Origin: Chitinophaga filiformis
GTDB taxonomy: Bacteria > Bacteroidota > Bacteroidia > Chitinophagales > Chitinophagaceae
DNA length: 64,000 bases
Direction: 5' to 3'
Assembly: GCF_900102545.1 (NCBI RefSeq)
Contig: NZ_FNBN01000007.1
Coordinates: 305,247 to 369,246, forward strand
A model generated the notes under the pieces. It saw nothing but the letters and a program-made list of their open reading frames with translations. It was not told where the DNA came from and searched no databases. Each line of letters begins with the position of its first letter. The first letter of the stretch is position 1. The position numbers were made by a program, and so were the translations under genes. Of the stretch, positions 1-9,465 are shown one piece after another.

Positions 1-460
1 TGTCAATGTATTTCTTCTTATCAGCTGCACTTAACTGCCCGATAGTGATCTCTTTTTTATCGTAGTCGATGGTCACCGGTGTATGCTGGAATGGCAGCAG
101 AGATATCAAACCATCAATACCGGGGATATCCAGATCGAAAGTGCTGTATATCTGGTTCTTAAGCGCTACCTCTCCGATTTGCAGATCATCTGAATGGAAA
201 ATAGGTATGTCGAGCGGTTCTCCTGTTGCTCTGTGTCCGGTAAAGAAATGATAGCTTTCTCTCGACTTCAGTTTCTTCGCAAACTTATCGAACAGGAGAT
301 TCAGGCCGGCGCCTGTGTCAAAGATGAAATTTCCTTCTACACCATCTACTTTAGCCTTGATAAGGATATGTCCGGAACCTAACAGGGTAAAAGGGATTGA
401 ATGTTGGGCATACAAATGAAAACTTGTGAAAAGGAAAAATAGAGTTAGCAATTTCTTCAT
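1..460 (-). CDS. Secreted retropepsin-like aspartic protease (3' end outside window)
   Basis: Translating the minus strand from the ATG at 458-460 gives an open frame running off the window edge. It starts with a clear signal peptide (MKKLLTLFFLFTSFHLYAQ) and carries FIFDTGAGLNLLF near residues 46-58, the D-T-G-A active-site signature of single-domain retropepsin-like proteases. The region after it (DLDIPGIDGLISLLPF) matches the second strand-loop segment of this fold. Such proteins are periplasmic or surface-exposed in Bacteroidota, often with a C-terminal PDZ domain, which would lie outside the window. Substrate unknown. The protease family call rests on the DTG motif and fold pattern; activity is inferred. 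Confidence 0.75.
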   Translation of the reverse strand, partial: MKKLLTLFFLFTSFHLYAQHSIPFTLLGSGHILIKAKVDGVEGNFIFDTGAGLNLLFDKFAKKLKSRESYHFFTGHRATGEPLDIPIFHSDDLQIGEVALKNQIYSTFDLDIPGIDGLISLLPFQHTPVTIDYDKKEITIGQLSAADKKKYID

Positions 461-479
461 AGCAGGGTTGTTTATAATG

Positions 480-940
480 GGTAATATACAATTTGTTTTG
501 TTACGTACGGCTACGCACCTCCGGCGAGATACACGTTCCCGGGGGAATCACGCGGTCCCCGGGGTTATCACCCCGCGCTACAAACAACGGGACTCCTACG
601 GAGTCTATCGGCATTTTGTTACCCGGTTTATTGTGATCCCGGTTATTATTTTCCCAGGGTTGCACCCTGCAACAAACGTCCCCCGGGGTTATCACCCCGC
701 GCTACAAACAACGAGACTCCTACGGAGTCTATCGGCATTTTGTTACCCGGTTTATTGTGATCCCGGTTATTATTTTCCCAGGGTTGCACCCTGCAACAAA
801 CGTCCCCCGGGGTTATCACCCCGCGCTACAAACAACAATACTCCTACGGAATCCATCGGCATTTTGTTACCCGGTTTATTGTGATCCCGGTTATTATTTT
901 TCCGGGATACCATCCCTTCGCGTTACAAACGGAGCCATAC
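480..940. repeat. Three tandem 124-bp repeats of a palindromic element (locus A)
   Basis: The core GGGGTTATCACCCCGCGC recurs at 561, 685 and 809, a spacing of exactly 124 bp. Each unit also holds a small palindrome (GACTCCTACGGAGTC at 591 and 715, decayed at about 840) and an AT-rich filler. A partial, more GC-rich copy precedes the array near 530-560 and the third copy decays after about 900. Apparent reading frames across it are only translations of the repeat. It fills the gap between the stop side of the GH89 gene and the promoter side of the minus-strand protease gene. The same two-part element occurs at 17093-17341, 53580-53635 and 58951-59136. Confidence 0.9.
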
Positions 941-942
941 AA

Positions 943-973
943 ATAAAAAAGGGCCCCCGGAGTAGGGAGGCCC
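943..973 (-). terminator. Rho-independent terminator of the GH89/SusCD operon
   Basis: On the minus strand a GC-rich hairpin (GGGCCTCCC, loop, GGGGGCCC) is followed directly by TTTTTTATTT, about 50 bp past the GH89 stop codon. This is a standard intrinsic terminator and marks the end of the locus. Confidence 0.8.
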
Positions 974-1024
974 AACATGCAGCCAGTCAACGTCTCACTA
1001 TCGACCGACTACAATAACTTATAA

Positions 1025-3211
1025 CTATATCATCTTTCTATATTTCTCATACAGCCTTGTAACTGTCTTCACCGCATCACCTTTAGGCTGTGCAGCATAT
1101 TTATCATGGCTGTTCACCCATTTCCACTCAAATGCCCTTACCTGGGTCTCAAAAGCTGCTAAATCGGCTGTTTTACCGCTTTGTAAGCTGGACTCAAGTA
1201 ATTTAAAGAACTGCGCCCAACGAGGCTTATAAAAGCCTTTAATGAGACCGTTCCACTGACGGTTGGAATACTCGTGCAGCGGACTGTCCTTATCACCCCA
1301 CAGCGTTACCAGGTCTTTTGCATTGAACTCATACAGGTTACGCTCTGCTTCGGTGATACCATTGGCCCGCGCATCGCTTACCCATTTGCCCAGTAGAAAA
1401 CCTTCCTGGGTGCCCAGCAAAGTATCCATATCATCCAGTAATGTTAAGAACTGATTGCTGTACAGCCTGAACGCTGCCAGATCTTTCTGCTGATAGGCAG
1501 TAGCGATCTTCTGTTGTAATGGACTGGCATAGTTGCCCAATACCTGTCTTGTAAGATCTACCAGGTCATACCTGAATCCTGCGGTTGGCTTTACCCGAGG
1601 GATGGCTTTTACGAACAGGTCCCAGGCTGGTATTAACTTCGCAGGATCGTAGTTGAGTTTAGTCTTCACCCTGTCTGCCGCTATGTCCAATGTGGGACGG
1701 GCAACGATGATAGACTCCGGAGCGCCTTCTGTAGGCCCCCCACTATATACCGTATGATACATGATCTGCCAGGCCTGGTCAATCAGCTCGTTATGCATAT
1801 TATAACGTTGGCTCGCATACGACTTTAACCACTCATCCACATTCAACGGCTGATCGCGCCATATATTGTCCAGCATCAGGTGATATAAAGCCGGGTTCTG
1901 CTCTATGCCTTCAGGCGTCAGACCAATACCCGCCAATTGCTTAGCCGCAGGATTGTGTAACGCTGCCGCCGGGTTGTGCGCGACTGAATCCATTCCACCC
2001 CACATACCGGTATTGCCCCCAAAGTTATGTAACATATTCCATATCCACGGCTTTCCATAATATGCTTCTGTATTATACCATACCGGGTGACTCTCACTAT
2101 ACAGGTCCAGCACGATCATATGATCGTCAGGAACCGCTTTTAGCAACGCGCTGATCTGTGTTGGATGCCAGTAGCTGGCATTGTAGTGGAACATCCATCC
2201 CTGCATTACCCATACTGCTTTCGGATCCGCTGATGCCATGGAAGCAAATACCTTTTTGCTCATCGCATCCAGGAAGCTGGAATCGTTGGAGGGAGGTACG
2301 TTTTCATTAAAAGTATCCGCAGAATAAAAATGGTCTGTGCCAAATGCCTTCGTCTGTACTTCAATGAAACGTTTACCTATCTTATCAAACATCGGACTGC
2401 CGGGATCGAGGATGTAAACATCCGGGAAACCTGCATCCCAGTTGGTCTTCTTCACCGTCTCAGCAGGGAATTTATCTTTGAAAGCCGGTGGCACATGTCC
2501 TGTAAAAGCAGGTAATACCGGCATCATGCCCATATTACGCTCTGCCGCCAGTATCTGTTGCTGCAAGGCCTTATGGCTGTCTTTCCAATGCTTTGGAAGA
2601 GGACCGCCCCAGGCATCGATATTCCCCATCCACAACCAGGAGAAATAAGCCGGACCACTGAAGAATTTATCCAGCTCGGCATCTGTAAAGCCCATCTCCT
2701 TGTATACTTCCTGCCAGATGGCTTCTTCACCGGTAAGCGCCAATGGCATGTTAATACCATTCATCGCCATCCAGTCAATTTCCTGTTGCCATCTTTCCCA
2801 GTTCCACCAACACATACTGTAATTGAATGTACAGTAGTTGATATAGTAGCGGTATTTGTAAGGAGTAGCATGATGCTCTTTCTGTGTCACTGCGGGTAAC
2901 TTAGCCGGCAATTGCAGGTTGGTACCATTCCAGGTAATGCTGCTGTTACAATAATTCTTCAGGTAATAGTTCAATGCAGATGCAATGCTGACGCCATTGT
3001 TACCCCGTAATACAATCTTTCCGGCTTTACTTTCGATCTCAAATACATCCTTACCGCTATCTGCAGCCAGGTATTCAAAGGTAAAAGCAGCAGCCCTGTC
3101 TTTCACGATCCTTTTCAGAAAAGCTTCCGTGGCGGTTTTATTCAACTGCGCCATGGCTGGTACACTCAGGCTACCCAACAATAAGGCAACAATGATCTTT
3201 TTCAATTGCAT
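1025..3211 (-). CDS. Alpha-N-acetylglucosaminidase, GH89 (NAGLU family)
   Basis: A 728-residue secreted enzyme with a signal peptide at 1-21. It follows the NAGLU architecture: an N-terminal small domain (about 25-110), a TIM-barrel domain starting near TPYKYRYYINYCTFNYSMCW and a helical C-terminal domain. The two family catalytic glutamates are recognisable: E303 in ADTFNEN (human NAGLU E316) and E434 in LTPEGIEQN (human E446). GH89 enzymes release terminal alpha-linked GlcNAc from heparan-type chains or from GlcNAc-alpha-1,4-Gal caps on mucin O-glycans. It is the last gene of a sigma/FecR/SusC/SusD locus, so its substrate is probably the glycan imported by SusCD. Full length; activity is inferred from the conserved residues. 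Confidence 0.93.
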   Translation of the reverse strand: MQLKKIIVALLLGSLSVPAMAQLNKTATEAFLKRIVKDRAAAFTFEYLAADSGKDVFEIESKAGKIVLRGNNGVSIASALNYYLKNYCNSSITWNGTNLQLPAKLPAVTQKEHHATPYKYRYYINYCTFNYSMCWWNWERWQQEIDWMAMNGINMPLALTGEEAIWQEVYKEMGFTDAELDKFFSGPAYFSWLWMGNIDAWGGPLPKHWKDSHKALQQQILAAERNMGMMPVLPAFTGHVPPAFKDKFPAETVKKTNWDAGFPDVYILDPGSPMFDKIGKRFIEVQTKAFGTDHFYSADTFNENVPPSNDSSFLDAMSKKVFASMASADPKAVWVMQGWMFHYNASYWHPTQISALLKAVPDDHMIVLDLYSESHPVWYNTEAYYGKPWIWNMLHNFGGNTGMWGGMDSVAHNPAAALHNPAAKQLAGIGLTPEGIEQNPALYHLMLDNIWRDQPLNVDEWLKSYASQRYNMHNELIDQAWQIMYHTVYSGGPTEGAPESIIVARPTLDIAADRVKTKLNYDPAKLIPAWDLFVKAIPRVKPTAGFRYDLVDLTRQVLGNYASPLQQKIATAYQQKDLAAFRLYSNQFLTLLDDMDTLLGTQEGFLLGKWVSDARANGITEAERNLYEFNAKDLVTLWGDKDSPLHEYSNRQWNGLIKGFYKPRWAQFFKLLESSLQSGKTADLAAFETQVRAFEWKWVNSHDKYAAQPKGDAVKTVTRLYEKYRKMI

Positions 3212-3228
3212 GAAGAAAATGAATTAAA

Positions 3229-3258
3229 GGCGATGGCTGAGATACATCAGCCATCGCC
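3229..3258 (-). promoter_or_regulatory. Intercistronic hairpin between susD and the GH89 gene
   Basis: GGCGATGGCTGA and its reverse complement form a 10-12 bp stem around a short loop. On the minus strand the stem is followed by TTTAATTCATTTTCTTC rather than a clean U-run. It sits in the 70-bp gap between the SusD stop and the GH89 start, so it may act as a partial terminator or an mRNA-stabilising stem lowering enzyme expression relative to SusCD. Confidence 0.55.
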
Positions 3259-3281
3259 CCAAGATAAAAATTTATAAAATG

Positions 3282-4751
3282 TTATTTATAGTTTTCATTC
3301 TGGATCAGTACACCATTGCTTCTGTCTATTTCAGACTGTGGCAGCGGGAAGTAATAGTGTTTAGGACGGATAAAGGTTCGTGCAGGTACGAGTATGTTAC
3401 CGCCTTTTCCGTACTTGGGTTTATTATAATAGGTCGTGATATCGATCAGGCCAGCTTTGTCCCAACGCATCAGATCCTGATGGCGCTCATTTTCACCACT
3501 CAGTTCGCAACGGCGTTCGTGGATGATAGCAGGCATACCAGCACCGCTTACATTTCCCAGTCCTGTTCTTTTGCGTACCATATTGATCTCTGCATCACCA
3601 GCACCGAGACCCTGTGTACGGATCTTAGCTTCTGCTACCAGCAGGGCAATATCAGCAGTTCTTAACAGCGGCGTTTTCAGTGAATAGTTCAGACCACCGT
3701 TTGGTTTCCAGTAAGAGAACTTATGGAAGTGATAGCCGGTTTCAGACATATCTGCACTATAGGTAGCAATGCTGGAACCGATATTGATCTTATCACCAGG
3801 CGACATAATAGATACTGCTTTACGTACGTCACCAGGTTCAAACTCATCAACCAGGCTTTGTAATGGCTGGTGGAAATTCCATCCGTTCCATTCGCGCGGT
3901 GTATAGTAGGTGGTAAAGTCGGAATAACCCCAGGTATCGCTGGTCTGTACAGCAAACAGCATTTCGTCATTGTTGCTGGTCTCAGGCGTAAAGTTTGCTA
4001 CATAAGTAGCTGCCAGATTATAGTCACCACTGTTCAGCACCTTCTCACCATAGATGAGCGCCTGATCCAGTTTCTCCCAGTACATGTACAGTTTACACAG
4101 CAGGCCCCAGGCAGAACCTTTGGATGCACGACCTCTGTCAGCGCCTTCATATTTAGCAGGCAAAAGATCTGCAGCAGCCAGTAGGTCTGACTGAATGATA
4201 GCACGGAGACTGTCTGCACTTACTTTAGGTTTCACATAGTTACTTTGTGCCACATCATCTTCAGTAACCACAGGTGCTTCACCATATACCAGCAAGAGGC
4301 GCCAGTAAGCGAATGCACGCAGGAAACGCGCTTCACCCAGGCAACGGTTCTTGATGGTTTCATCCATACCCTCGATCTTCGGAATATACATCAGCGCACT
4401 GTTCGCACGGTTGATCATTTCATATTTCCATCTCCATCCAAATCTCACCTGTGCATTTGCGGCATCATAGGTAAGGTTCTCAATGGCCACATCTTCAGAG
4501 TGGTCACCTGCACGGTACTGATCATCAGAAGGATCGTCGAAAGTGAATTCAGCGTGGCCGGTGAAATCTTCTTCCAGCAGCACATTGTAAATACCCGTCA
4601 CACCATTGACTGCATCAGATTGATTACGCCAGTAAGTGGCGGTTGTATAAGTGCCTTTCGGCGTTACGTCCAGTATCTTGTCGCATGAAGACATGGACAG
4701 TAACAGGCCCGCAGCTATTATTATAAACTTATTGTGAATACGTGTTGTCAT
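3282..4751 (-). CDS. SusD/RagB-family glycan-binding outer-membrane lipoprotein
   Basis: A 489-residue lipoprotein: the signal sequence ends in the lipobox LSMSSC with Cys23 as lipidation site, followed by DKILDVTPKGTY, a typical SusD start. The conserved helix GEARFLRAFAYWRLLLVYGE near residues 140-160 is the SusD signature, and the C-terminal RKRTGLG...IHERRCELSGE stretch is also characteristic. SusD proteins cap the SusC barrel on the cell surface and bind the incoming oligosaccharide. The gene lies 21 bp downstream of the SusC gene on the same strand, the usual arrangement. Ligand specificity cannot be read from sequence; the neighbouring GH89 suggests an alpha-GlcNAc-containing glycan. 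Confidence 0.95.
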   Translation of the reverse strand: MTTRIHNKFIIIAAGLLLSMSSCDKILDVTPKGTYTTATYWRNQSDAVNGVTGIYNVLLEEDFTGHAEFTFDDPSDDQYRAGDHSEDVAIENLTYDAANAQVRFGWRWKYEMINRANSALMYIPKIEGMDETIKNRCLGEARFLRAFAYWRLLLVYGEAPVVTEDDVAQSNYVKPKVSADSLRAIIQSDLLAAADLLPAKYEGADRGRASKGSAWGLLCKLYMYWEKLDQALIYGEKVLNSGDYNLAATYVANFTPETSNNDEMLFAVQTSDTWGYSDFTTYYTPREWNGWNFHQPLQSLVDEFEPGDVRKAVSIMSPGDKINIGSSIATYSADMSETGYHFHKFSYWKPNGGLNYSLKTPLLRTADIALLVAEAKIRTQGLGAGDAEINMVRKRTGLGNVSGAGMPAIIHERRCELSGENERHQDLMRWDKAGLIDITTYYNKPKYGKGGNILVPARTFIRPKHYYFPLPQSEIDRSNGVLIQNENYK

Positions 4752-4772
4752 GATCCGATAGTTAAATGAAAC

Positions 4773-7700
4773 TTAGAAATTCATTGAAGCACCTACGGTG
4801 AAACTTCTCGCCTGTGGGTAAGTGGCAACGTCCACACCTCTCTGTTTATTACCGTCTGTATAACCCAGTGCAGGATTCAGACCGGAATAATTGGTGATGA
4901 TGAACATGTTCTGGCCTGCTACATATACACGGATGTTTGTAGAAGACTTGCTACCCCATAAGTGCGAAGGAATAGTATATCCCAATGCTGCATTACGGAG
5001 CGTAAAGTAATTACCGCTTTCAATAAACCTGTCTGACGTACGGTAGTTACCGTTGTTATCACTTAACGTCATACGTGGTACGCTATTGCTGGTACCTTCA
5101 CCATGCCAGCGCTGCAGTTCCTCTGCATAGTAGTTATAGGAATAGGTTGGATCCAGACCCTGCATTTTATCAGCATTATACAATTTCACACCTGCTACAC
5201 CGGTAAATGACAGGCTAAGGTCAAATCCTTTGTAGTTGGCACCCGCCTGCAAACCGTACTGGAGACGTGGATTAGGATCGCCCAGGTATACCCTGTCTGC
5301 TTCAGTGATAGCACCATCGCCATTCACATCTACAAAGCGTACATCGCCTGGTTTAATGTTATCTTTTCTGCCATCTTTAGAGATATAAGGATCGCTGTCG
5401 ATCTGTGCCTGGTTCTGGTAGATGCCCGCTGTTTTCCAGCCATAGAAAGAAGCGATAGGCTGTCCTTCATAAGTACGGGAAATCTCCTGATTCTGGCGAC
5501 CGTAGCTGCTGGAACCGATGTAAGTATTAGCGGAATACAGTTTGGTTACCTTGTTTTTGATAACGGTAGCATTTGCCGCAATGTTGTAGGTAAATGCTTT
5601 TTTACCGCCCTGGTAAGACACTTCAAATTCCCATCCGTGGTTGTTCAGTTTACCGATATTTTCATCAGGCACAATTGAAGTACCATGCAGATCAGGTTTT
5701 GCAGCAGGTACCAGCATGTCGATCGTATTCTTATCGAAGTAAGAAACGGTTGCATTCAGTGCGTTATTCAGGAATCCGAGTTCTGCACTGATGTTGGTCA
5801 TATGAGCCTTTTCCCAGGTGATGTTAGGATTGGCCAGGCTGGAGTTCCAGATACCGGTAAACGGCTGATCACCGAAATTGTATTTACGGTTCTTGATGAT
5901 AGTAGCCAGGTACTGGAATTCAGTAACGTTCTGGTTACCCAGTACACCCCAACCACCGGTTACTTTCAGGTTGTTGATGAAGTGTACATTATCCTTGAAG
6001 AAGTTCTCATCAGATATACGCCAGCCCACAGATACAGCCGGGAAGTAACCCCAGCGGTTGCCTTCTGCAAACCTGGAGGAACCATCCGCACGCATAGTAG
6101 CGGTCAGCAGGTATTTACCCTTATAGCTGTAGAAACCTCTTGCAAATCCTGATGCCAGGATATTGGTAGCATAGTAGTTACCGGCAGCGTTGTAAACAAT
6201 GCTACCGTTGTCCAGCACCAGTACGTAAGGTGATTCATCATCGAAACCATTACGCTGTGCGGTGAAATAACTGCCGCTGTACTTTTGATAGGAAATACCA
6301 CCGGTCAGGCTGAGTTGGTGTACCCTGTTCAGTGTTTTATTATAAGACAGGAATGCCTCGCCCAGGTGAGTGCTGGTGCTGGTATTACCCTGTGTTAATT
6401 CCGCATCGTCACGGGTACGAACCTGTGTTAACGTTTTAGGCAGGAAGCTGAAAGAGTTGCTCAGTGTACCATCAAATGCATAGTTCAAACGCAGTTTCAG
6501 GTCGCGGATGATCTCTATTTCAGCAAAAGCATTGGCCAGTATACGATAGTTCTTTGTCCATGCTTCTGTAGTTTCTGCTGTATACACAGGGTTGTTGATG
6601 TCGCCCAGTTCATTGTTTGCCTGTGCCGAGCCATAATTACCCATATCATCCTTCACAGGTATAGCAGGGTTGAAACGCAGTGCGCTGAAGATCAGACCTG
6701 TCTGGGAAGAGTAGGTATCCAGCGAGTTACCTTTACGGGCAGTCAGCTGCAGGTTCTCTCCTACTTTCAGACGACTGTTGATACGGTGCTCAGAATTGAT
6801 GCGCACAGTATATCTCTTGAAATAGGTATTGGTGATCAGACCTTTTTCATCATAATAACCCATGGAGAACAGGTAATTGGATGAAGCGCTACCACCTTTG
6901 ATAGAAACGTCCGCATTGGTTACATGACCGGTATTGAACAAAGCCTTCTGCCAGTCTGTGCGCTGTACGGCATAGTATGGATCCTGCCAGAACGCAGGCA
7001 CACTCAGGCCATCATTGGTATAACGTTCCTGTTTCAGCTTTACCAGATCAGGAGCAGTCAGTAATGGTATATAGCGATTTACATTGGAAATACCGCGGTA
7101 GATGTTTACGTTGGTATTTAATTTCTCATTGTAAGATCCTTTCTTGGTTGTAATGATGATCACACCATTTGCTGCACGGGTACCATAGATTGCGGAGGAA
7201 GATGCATCTTTCAGTACTTCCATGGAGGCGATATCATTGTTGTTGATATCACTGAGACCGCTGAGGTTTGGAGCAGGCACACCATCGATGATGATCAGTG
7301 GTTCCGCGTTGTTGATCGTACCAGTACCACGTACGCGGATGCTGGGGGTAGTACCGGGAGATCCATCGGAACGAACGATGTCCACACCAGCTACACGACC
7401 CTGTATAGCCTGGGCCGCATCACTTACAGGCAGGTTTTTGATATCAGCACCTTTTACGGTAGAGATAGCACCGGTGAGGTCGCGGCGGGTCTGCACACCA
7501 TAACCCACTACTACAACGTCGGTCAGACTGGTAGTGGCGGGCATCATGGTGATGTTATCCAGGTTGCCGCCAGCGCTCACTGTTACGCTGGTAAAGCCGA
7601 TGGTTTTAAACACCAGGGAGTCTGTATGATCAGCTCTGAGCACAAAGTTACCGTTGGCATCTGTTGCAATACCCCGGTTCTTTCCTTTTACACTTACGGT

Positions 7701-8192
7701 AACACCAATCAGTGGCGCTCCCTTATCATCTTTCACCTTCCCACGGATTGTAATCATGGTATCTGCCACCGCTGCAGGTATTACGCCTGTCAGTGTAAGA
7801 GCATGAGCTGCTGTTTCAAATTTGCGGGTAATAATGATCTGTGTCTTATTCTGTTCAAAGTTCAGATCATTAGGCTCCAGCAACTGCTGCAGTATCTTAT
7901 CAACAGAAGTATTGCTGACATTGATACTTACAGGTCCCGCAGCTTTGATCTGGGACGAATTATAGACAAAACGGAAAGGCGTAACCTGCTGGATCCTTTC
8001 AAGGACCGTTTCCAGCTTCATTTTGCTGGCTGCGAGATTGATCTTTACCTCTCTAATATCCTGACCTTCAGTGCTCTTGGCGAACAACGAAAGCGAAAAG
8101 GTATAGAAAAATACCAATATATAAGCCGAACATCGCATGAGGAATAATAAGTATTGAATACACGTCTCCCGTGTATACGCTGTTTTTTTCAT
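4773..8192 (-). CDS. SusC/RagA-family TonB-dependent receptor
   Basis: 1139 residues. After a signal/anchor segment (about 15-40) come a secretin/TonB short N-terminal domain (about 48-125), a carboxypeptidase-regulatory-like domain (about 145-212), a TonB-box-like region (LTDVVVVGYG), the plug domain (about 230-350, with IRVRGTGTINNAEPLIIIDG) and a long beta-barrel ending in FTVGASMNF, the usual aromatic C-terminus. The extra STN domain marks the subclass that signals inward to a FecR-type anti-sigma factor, and a FecR and an ECF sigma gene lie directly upstream. It should import an oligosaccharide together with the downstream SusD. Full length, no disruption seen. Confidence 0.95.
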   Translation of the reverse strand: MKKTAYTRETCIQYLLFLMRCSAYILVFFYTFSLSLFAKSTEGQDIREVKINLAASKMKLETVLERIQQVTPFRFVYNSSQIKAAGPVSINVSNTSVDKILQQLLEPNDLNFEQNKTQIIITRKFETAAHALTLTGVIPAAVADTMITIRGKVKDDKGAPLIGVTVSVKGKNRGIATDANGNFVLRADHTDSLVFKTIGFTSVTVSAGGNLDNITMMPATTSLTDVVVVGYGVQTRRDLTGAISTVKGADIKNLPVSDAAQAIQGRVAGVDIVRSDGSPGTTPSIRVRGTGTINNAEPLIIIDGVPAPNLSGLSDINNNDIASMEVLKDASSSAIYGTRAANGVIIITTKKGSYNEKLNTNVNIYRGISNVNRYIPLLTAPDLVKLKQERYTNDGLSVPAFWQDPYYAVQRTDWQKALFNTGHVTNADVSIKGGSASSNYLFSMGYYDEKGLITNTYFKRYTVRINSEHRINSRLKVGENLQLTARKGNSLDTYSSQTGLIFSALRFNPAIPVKDDMGNYGSAQANNELGDINNPVYTAETTEAWTKNYRILANAFAEIEIIRDLKLRLNYAFDGTLSNSFSFLPKTLTQVRTRDDAELTQGNTSTSTHLGEAFLSYNKTLNRVHQLSLTGGISYQKYSGSYFTAQRNGFDDESPYVLVLDNGSIVYNAAGNYYATNILASGFARGFYSYKGKYLLTATMRADGSSRFAEGNRWGYFPAVSVGWRISDENFFKDNVHFINNLKVTGGWGVLGNQNVTEFQYLATIIKNRKYNFGDQPFTGIWNSSLANPNITWEKAHMTNISAELGFLNNALNATVSYFDKNTIDMLVPAAKPDLHGTSIVPDENIGKLNNHGWEFEVSYQGGKKAFTYNIAANATVIKNKVTKLYSANTYIGSSSYGRQNQEISRTYEGQPIASFYGWKTAGIYQNQAQIDSDPYISKDGRKDNIKPGDVRFVDVNGDGAITEADRVYLGDPNPRLQYGLQAGANYKGFDLSLSFTGVAGVKLYNADKMQGLDPTYSYNYYAEELQRWHGEGTSNSVPRMTLSDNNGNYRTSDRFIESGNYFTLRNAALGYTIPSHLWGSKSSTNIRVYVAGQNMFIITNYSGLNPALGYTDGNKQRGVDVATYPQARSFTVGASMNF

Positions 8193-8268
8193 AACTTTAA
8201 TACGATTTGTTGTTATAAAATGATGGATCCAGGGTATGCAGGTTTGGCGACATGAAATACCCTGCTAT

Positions 8269-8303
8269 AAAACGCTCCCTGTACATGTTGGCAGGGACGT
8301 TTT
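8269..8303 (-). terminator. Hairpin between fecR-type gene and susC
   Basis: AAAACGCTCCCTG and CAGGGACGTTTT pair with one mismatch around a 9-nt loop; on the minus strand the stem ends in GCGTTTTATAG. It lies 90-120 bp past the FecR stop and 75 bp before the SusC start. It probably ends the sigma/anti-sigma transcript and separates it from the sigma-dependent susC promoter. Confidence 0.6.
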
Positions 8304-8390
8304 ATTTATGCTACGTGCTGTTTGTCATTTTTAGCATATGATGTCCTGATATTTGGTACACTTCCTTAATTTCTGTGATAATTTCCCCGT

Positions 8391-9341
8391 TTACTGACAA
8401 CCTTTTCCGTCCAAAGTAATAGTACTGCTGTCCGCACTAAAGGTATAGGTCGCATTGTTGATCTTACATAACAATTCCATCACACGCGAAACGGACGATT
8501 CCTTTTCAAACGTGGCGGTGATCATGCACTGTTCTAATGACTTGTTGGCAAAAACGATATTCACATTGTACTTCCGGTTGATAGTTCTGGCAATCTCTCC
8601 AAATGACTGATCGGAAAATTCCAGTTGTCCCTTCGTCCAGGCATAGGCCACATCGGCTTTTACAGCTACTAATACCGGTGGCTGCTGGTTCGCATATTTT
8701 ACCTGCTTATTAGGTGTTAAAAAGGTAACTGTTTTGGTCTTTTTATCTTCCAGCTTTATTTTTCCATTGGTCACTGTGATGGCGAAGGGTTCGCCGGGAT
8801 ATGCCTTTATATTAAAGGCGGTGCCCAGCACCTGTGTCTCCATAGTACCCGACTGGATAATAAATGGTTTATCCGGATTCCTGGCTACATCAAAATAGGC
8901 CTCTCCTGTCAGGCTAAGCCGGCGTTCTCCCATAAATGGGAAGTCGGTGTACACCAGTTTCGTAGCCGAATTCAGCCACACCTTGCTGCCATCTTTCAGT
9001 ACAACAAACCGGGGCTGCTGTTGTGCATTGTATACCTGGCGACTACTAAAAAATACAGACAGTAACGCAGCAGTAACGACCAGGAAAATAGCAGCTGCCA
9101 TCCGGTAAGGTCTTACCTGCATAACGATGCGCTTCCGGCGACTTCCTTCTGCCTTCCGCTCGTCAATCTTCGCTTTCATTCTACCTGCCAGCTCATGCTC
9201 CTCTTCTCCTTCCGGTAGTTCAACCACCAGCTCCCTGCCCTCAAAGGAATAATACCACTGTTCCAGTAGTTTCCTTTCTGTCGCTGTCGCGGTGCCATCC
9301 AGGTATTTTGCAGTTAAGTCAGCCAGCTGCTCTTTAGTCAT
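8391..9341 (-). CDS. FecR-family anti-sigma factor
   Basis: 316 residues from the ATG at 9339-9341 (MTKEQLADLTAKYL); an upstream in-frame start would add 15 residues (FFICIYYQ...) unlike the family. The cytoplasmic N-terminal part (1-75) binds the sigma factor, a single transmembrane helix follows (about 81-98, MAAAIFLVVTAALLSVFF), then the periplasmic FecR domain (RFVVLKDGSKVWLNSATKLVY...) and a C-terminal domain (FGEIARTINRKYNVNIVF) that contacts the STN domain of the receptor. Lying between the ECF sigma gene and susC, it should relay ligand occupancy of this SusC to that sigma factor. Confidence 0.95.
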   Translation of the reverse strand: MTKEQLADLTAKYLDGTATATERKLLEQWYYSFEGRELVVELPEGEEEHELAGRMKAKIDERKAEGSRRKRIVMQVRPYRMAAAIFLVVTAALLSVFFSSRQVYNAQQQPRFVVLKDGSKVWLNSATKLVYTDFPFMGERRLSLTGEAYFDVARNPDKPFIIQSGTMETQVLGTAFNIKAYPGEPFAITVTNGKIKLEDKKTKTVTFLTPNKQVKYANQQPPVLVAVKADVAYAWTKGQLEFSDQSFGEIARTINRKYNVNIVFANKSLEQCMITATFEKESSVSRVMELLCKINNATYTFSADSSTITLDGKGCQ

Positions 9342-9465
9342 AATTTGATAGTAAATGCAGATAAAAAATTCACGTGACCAGATCACAGCAAACTGTATCC
9401 GATATAATAGTGTAGAAAAAAGCAGGCTACCCTACCTCATGATAAAAATATTTTTCCGGGGAAGA

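Noticed and set aside
480..940. Possible CRISPR array in the 124-bp repeats
   Set aside because: Unit too long, no spacers of variable sequence, and each unit has internal palindromes; only three copies.
426..1017. Protein-coding frames across locus A
   Set aside because: They are translations of the tandem repeat in several frames, with no start signal and no composition like neighbouring genes.
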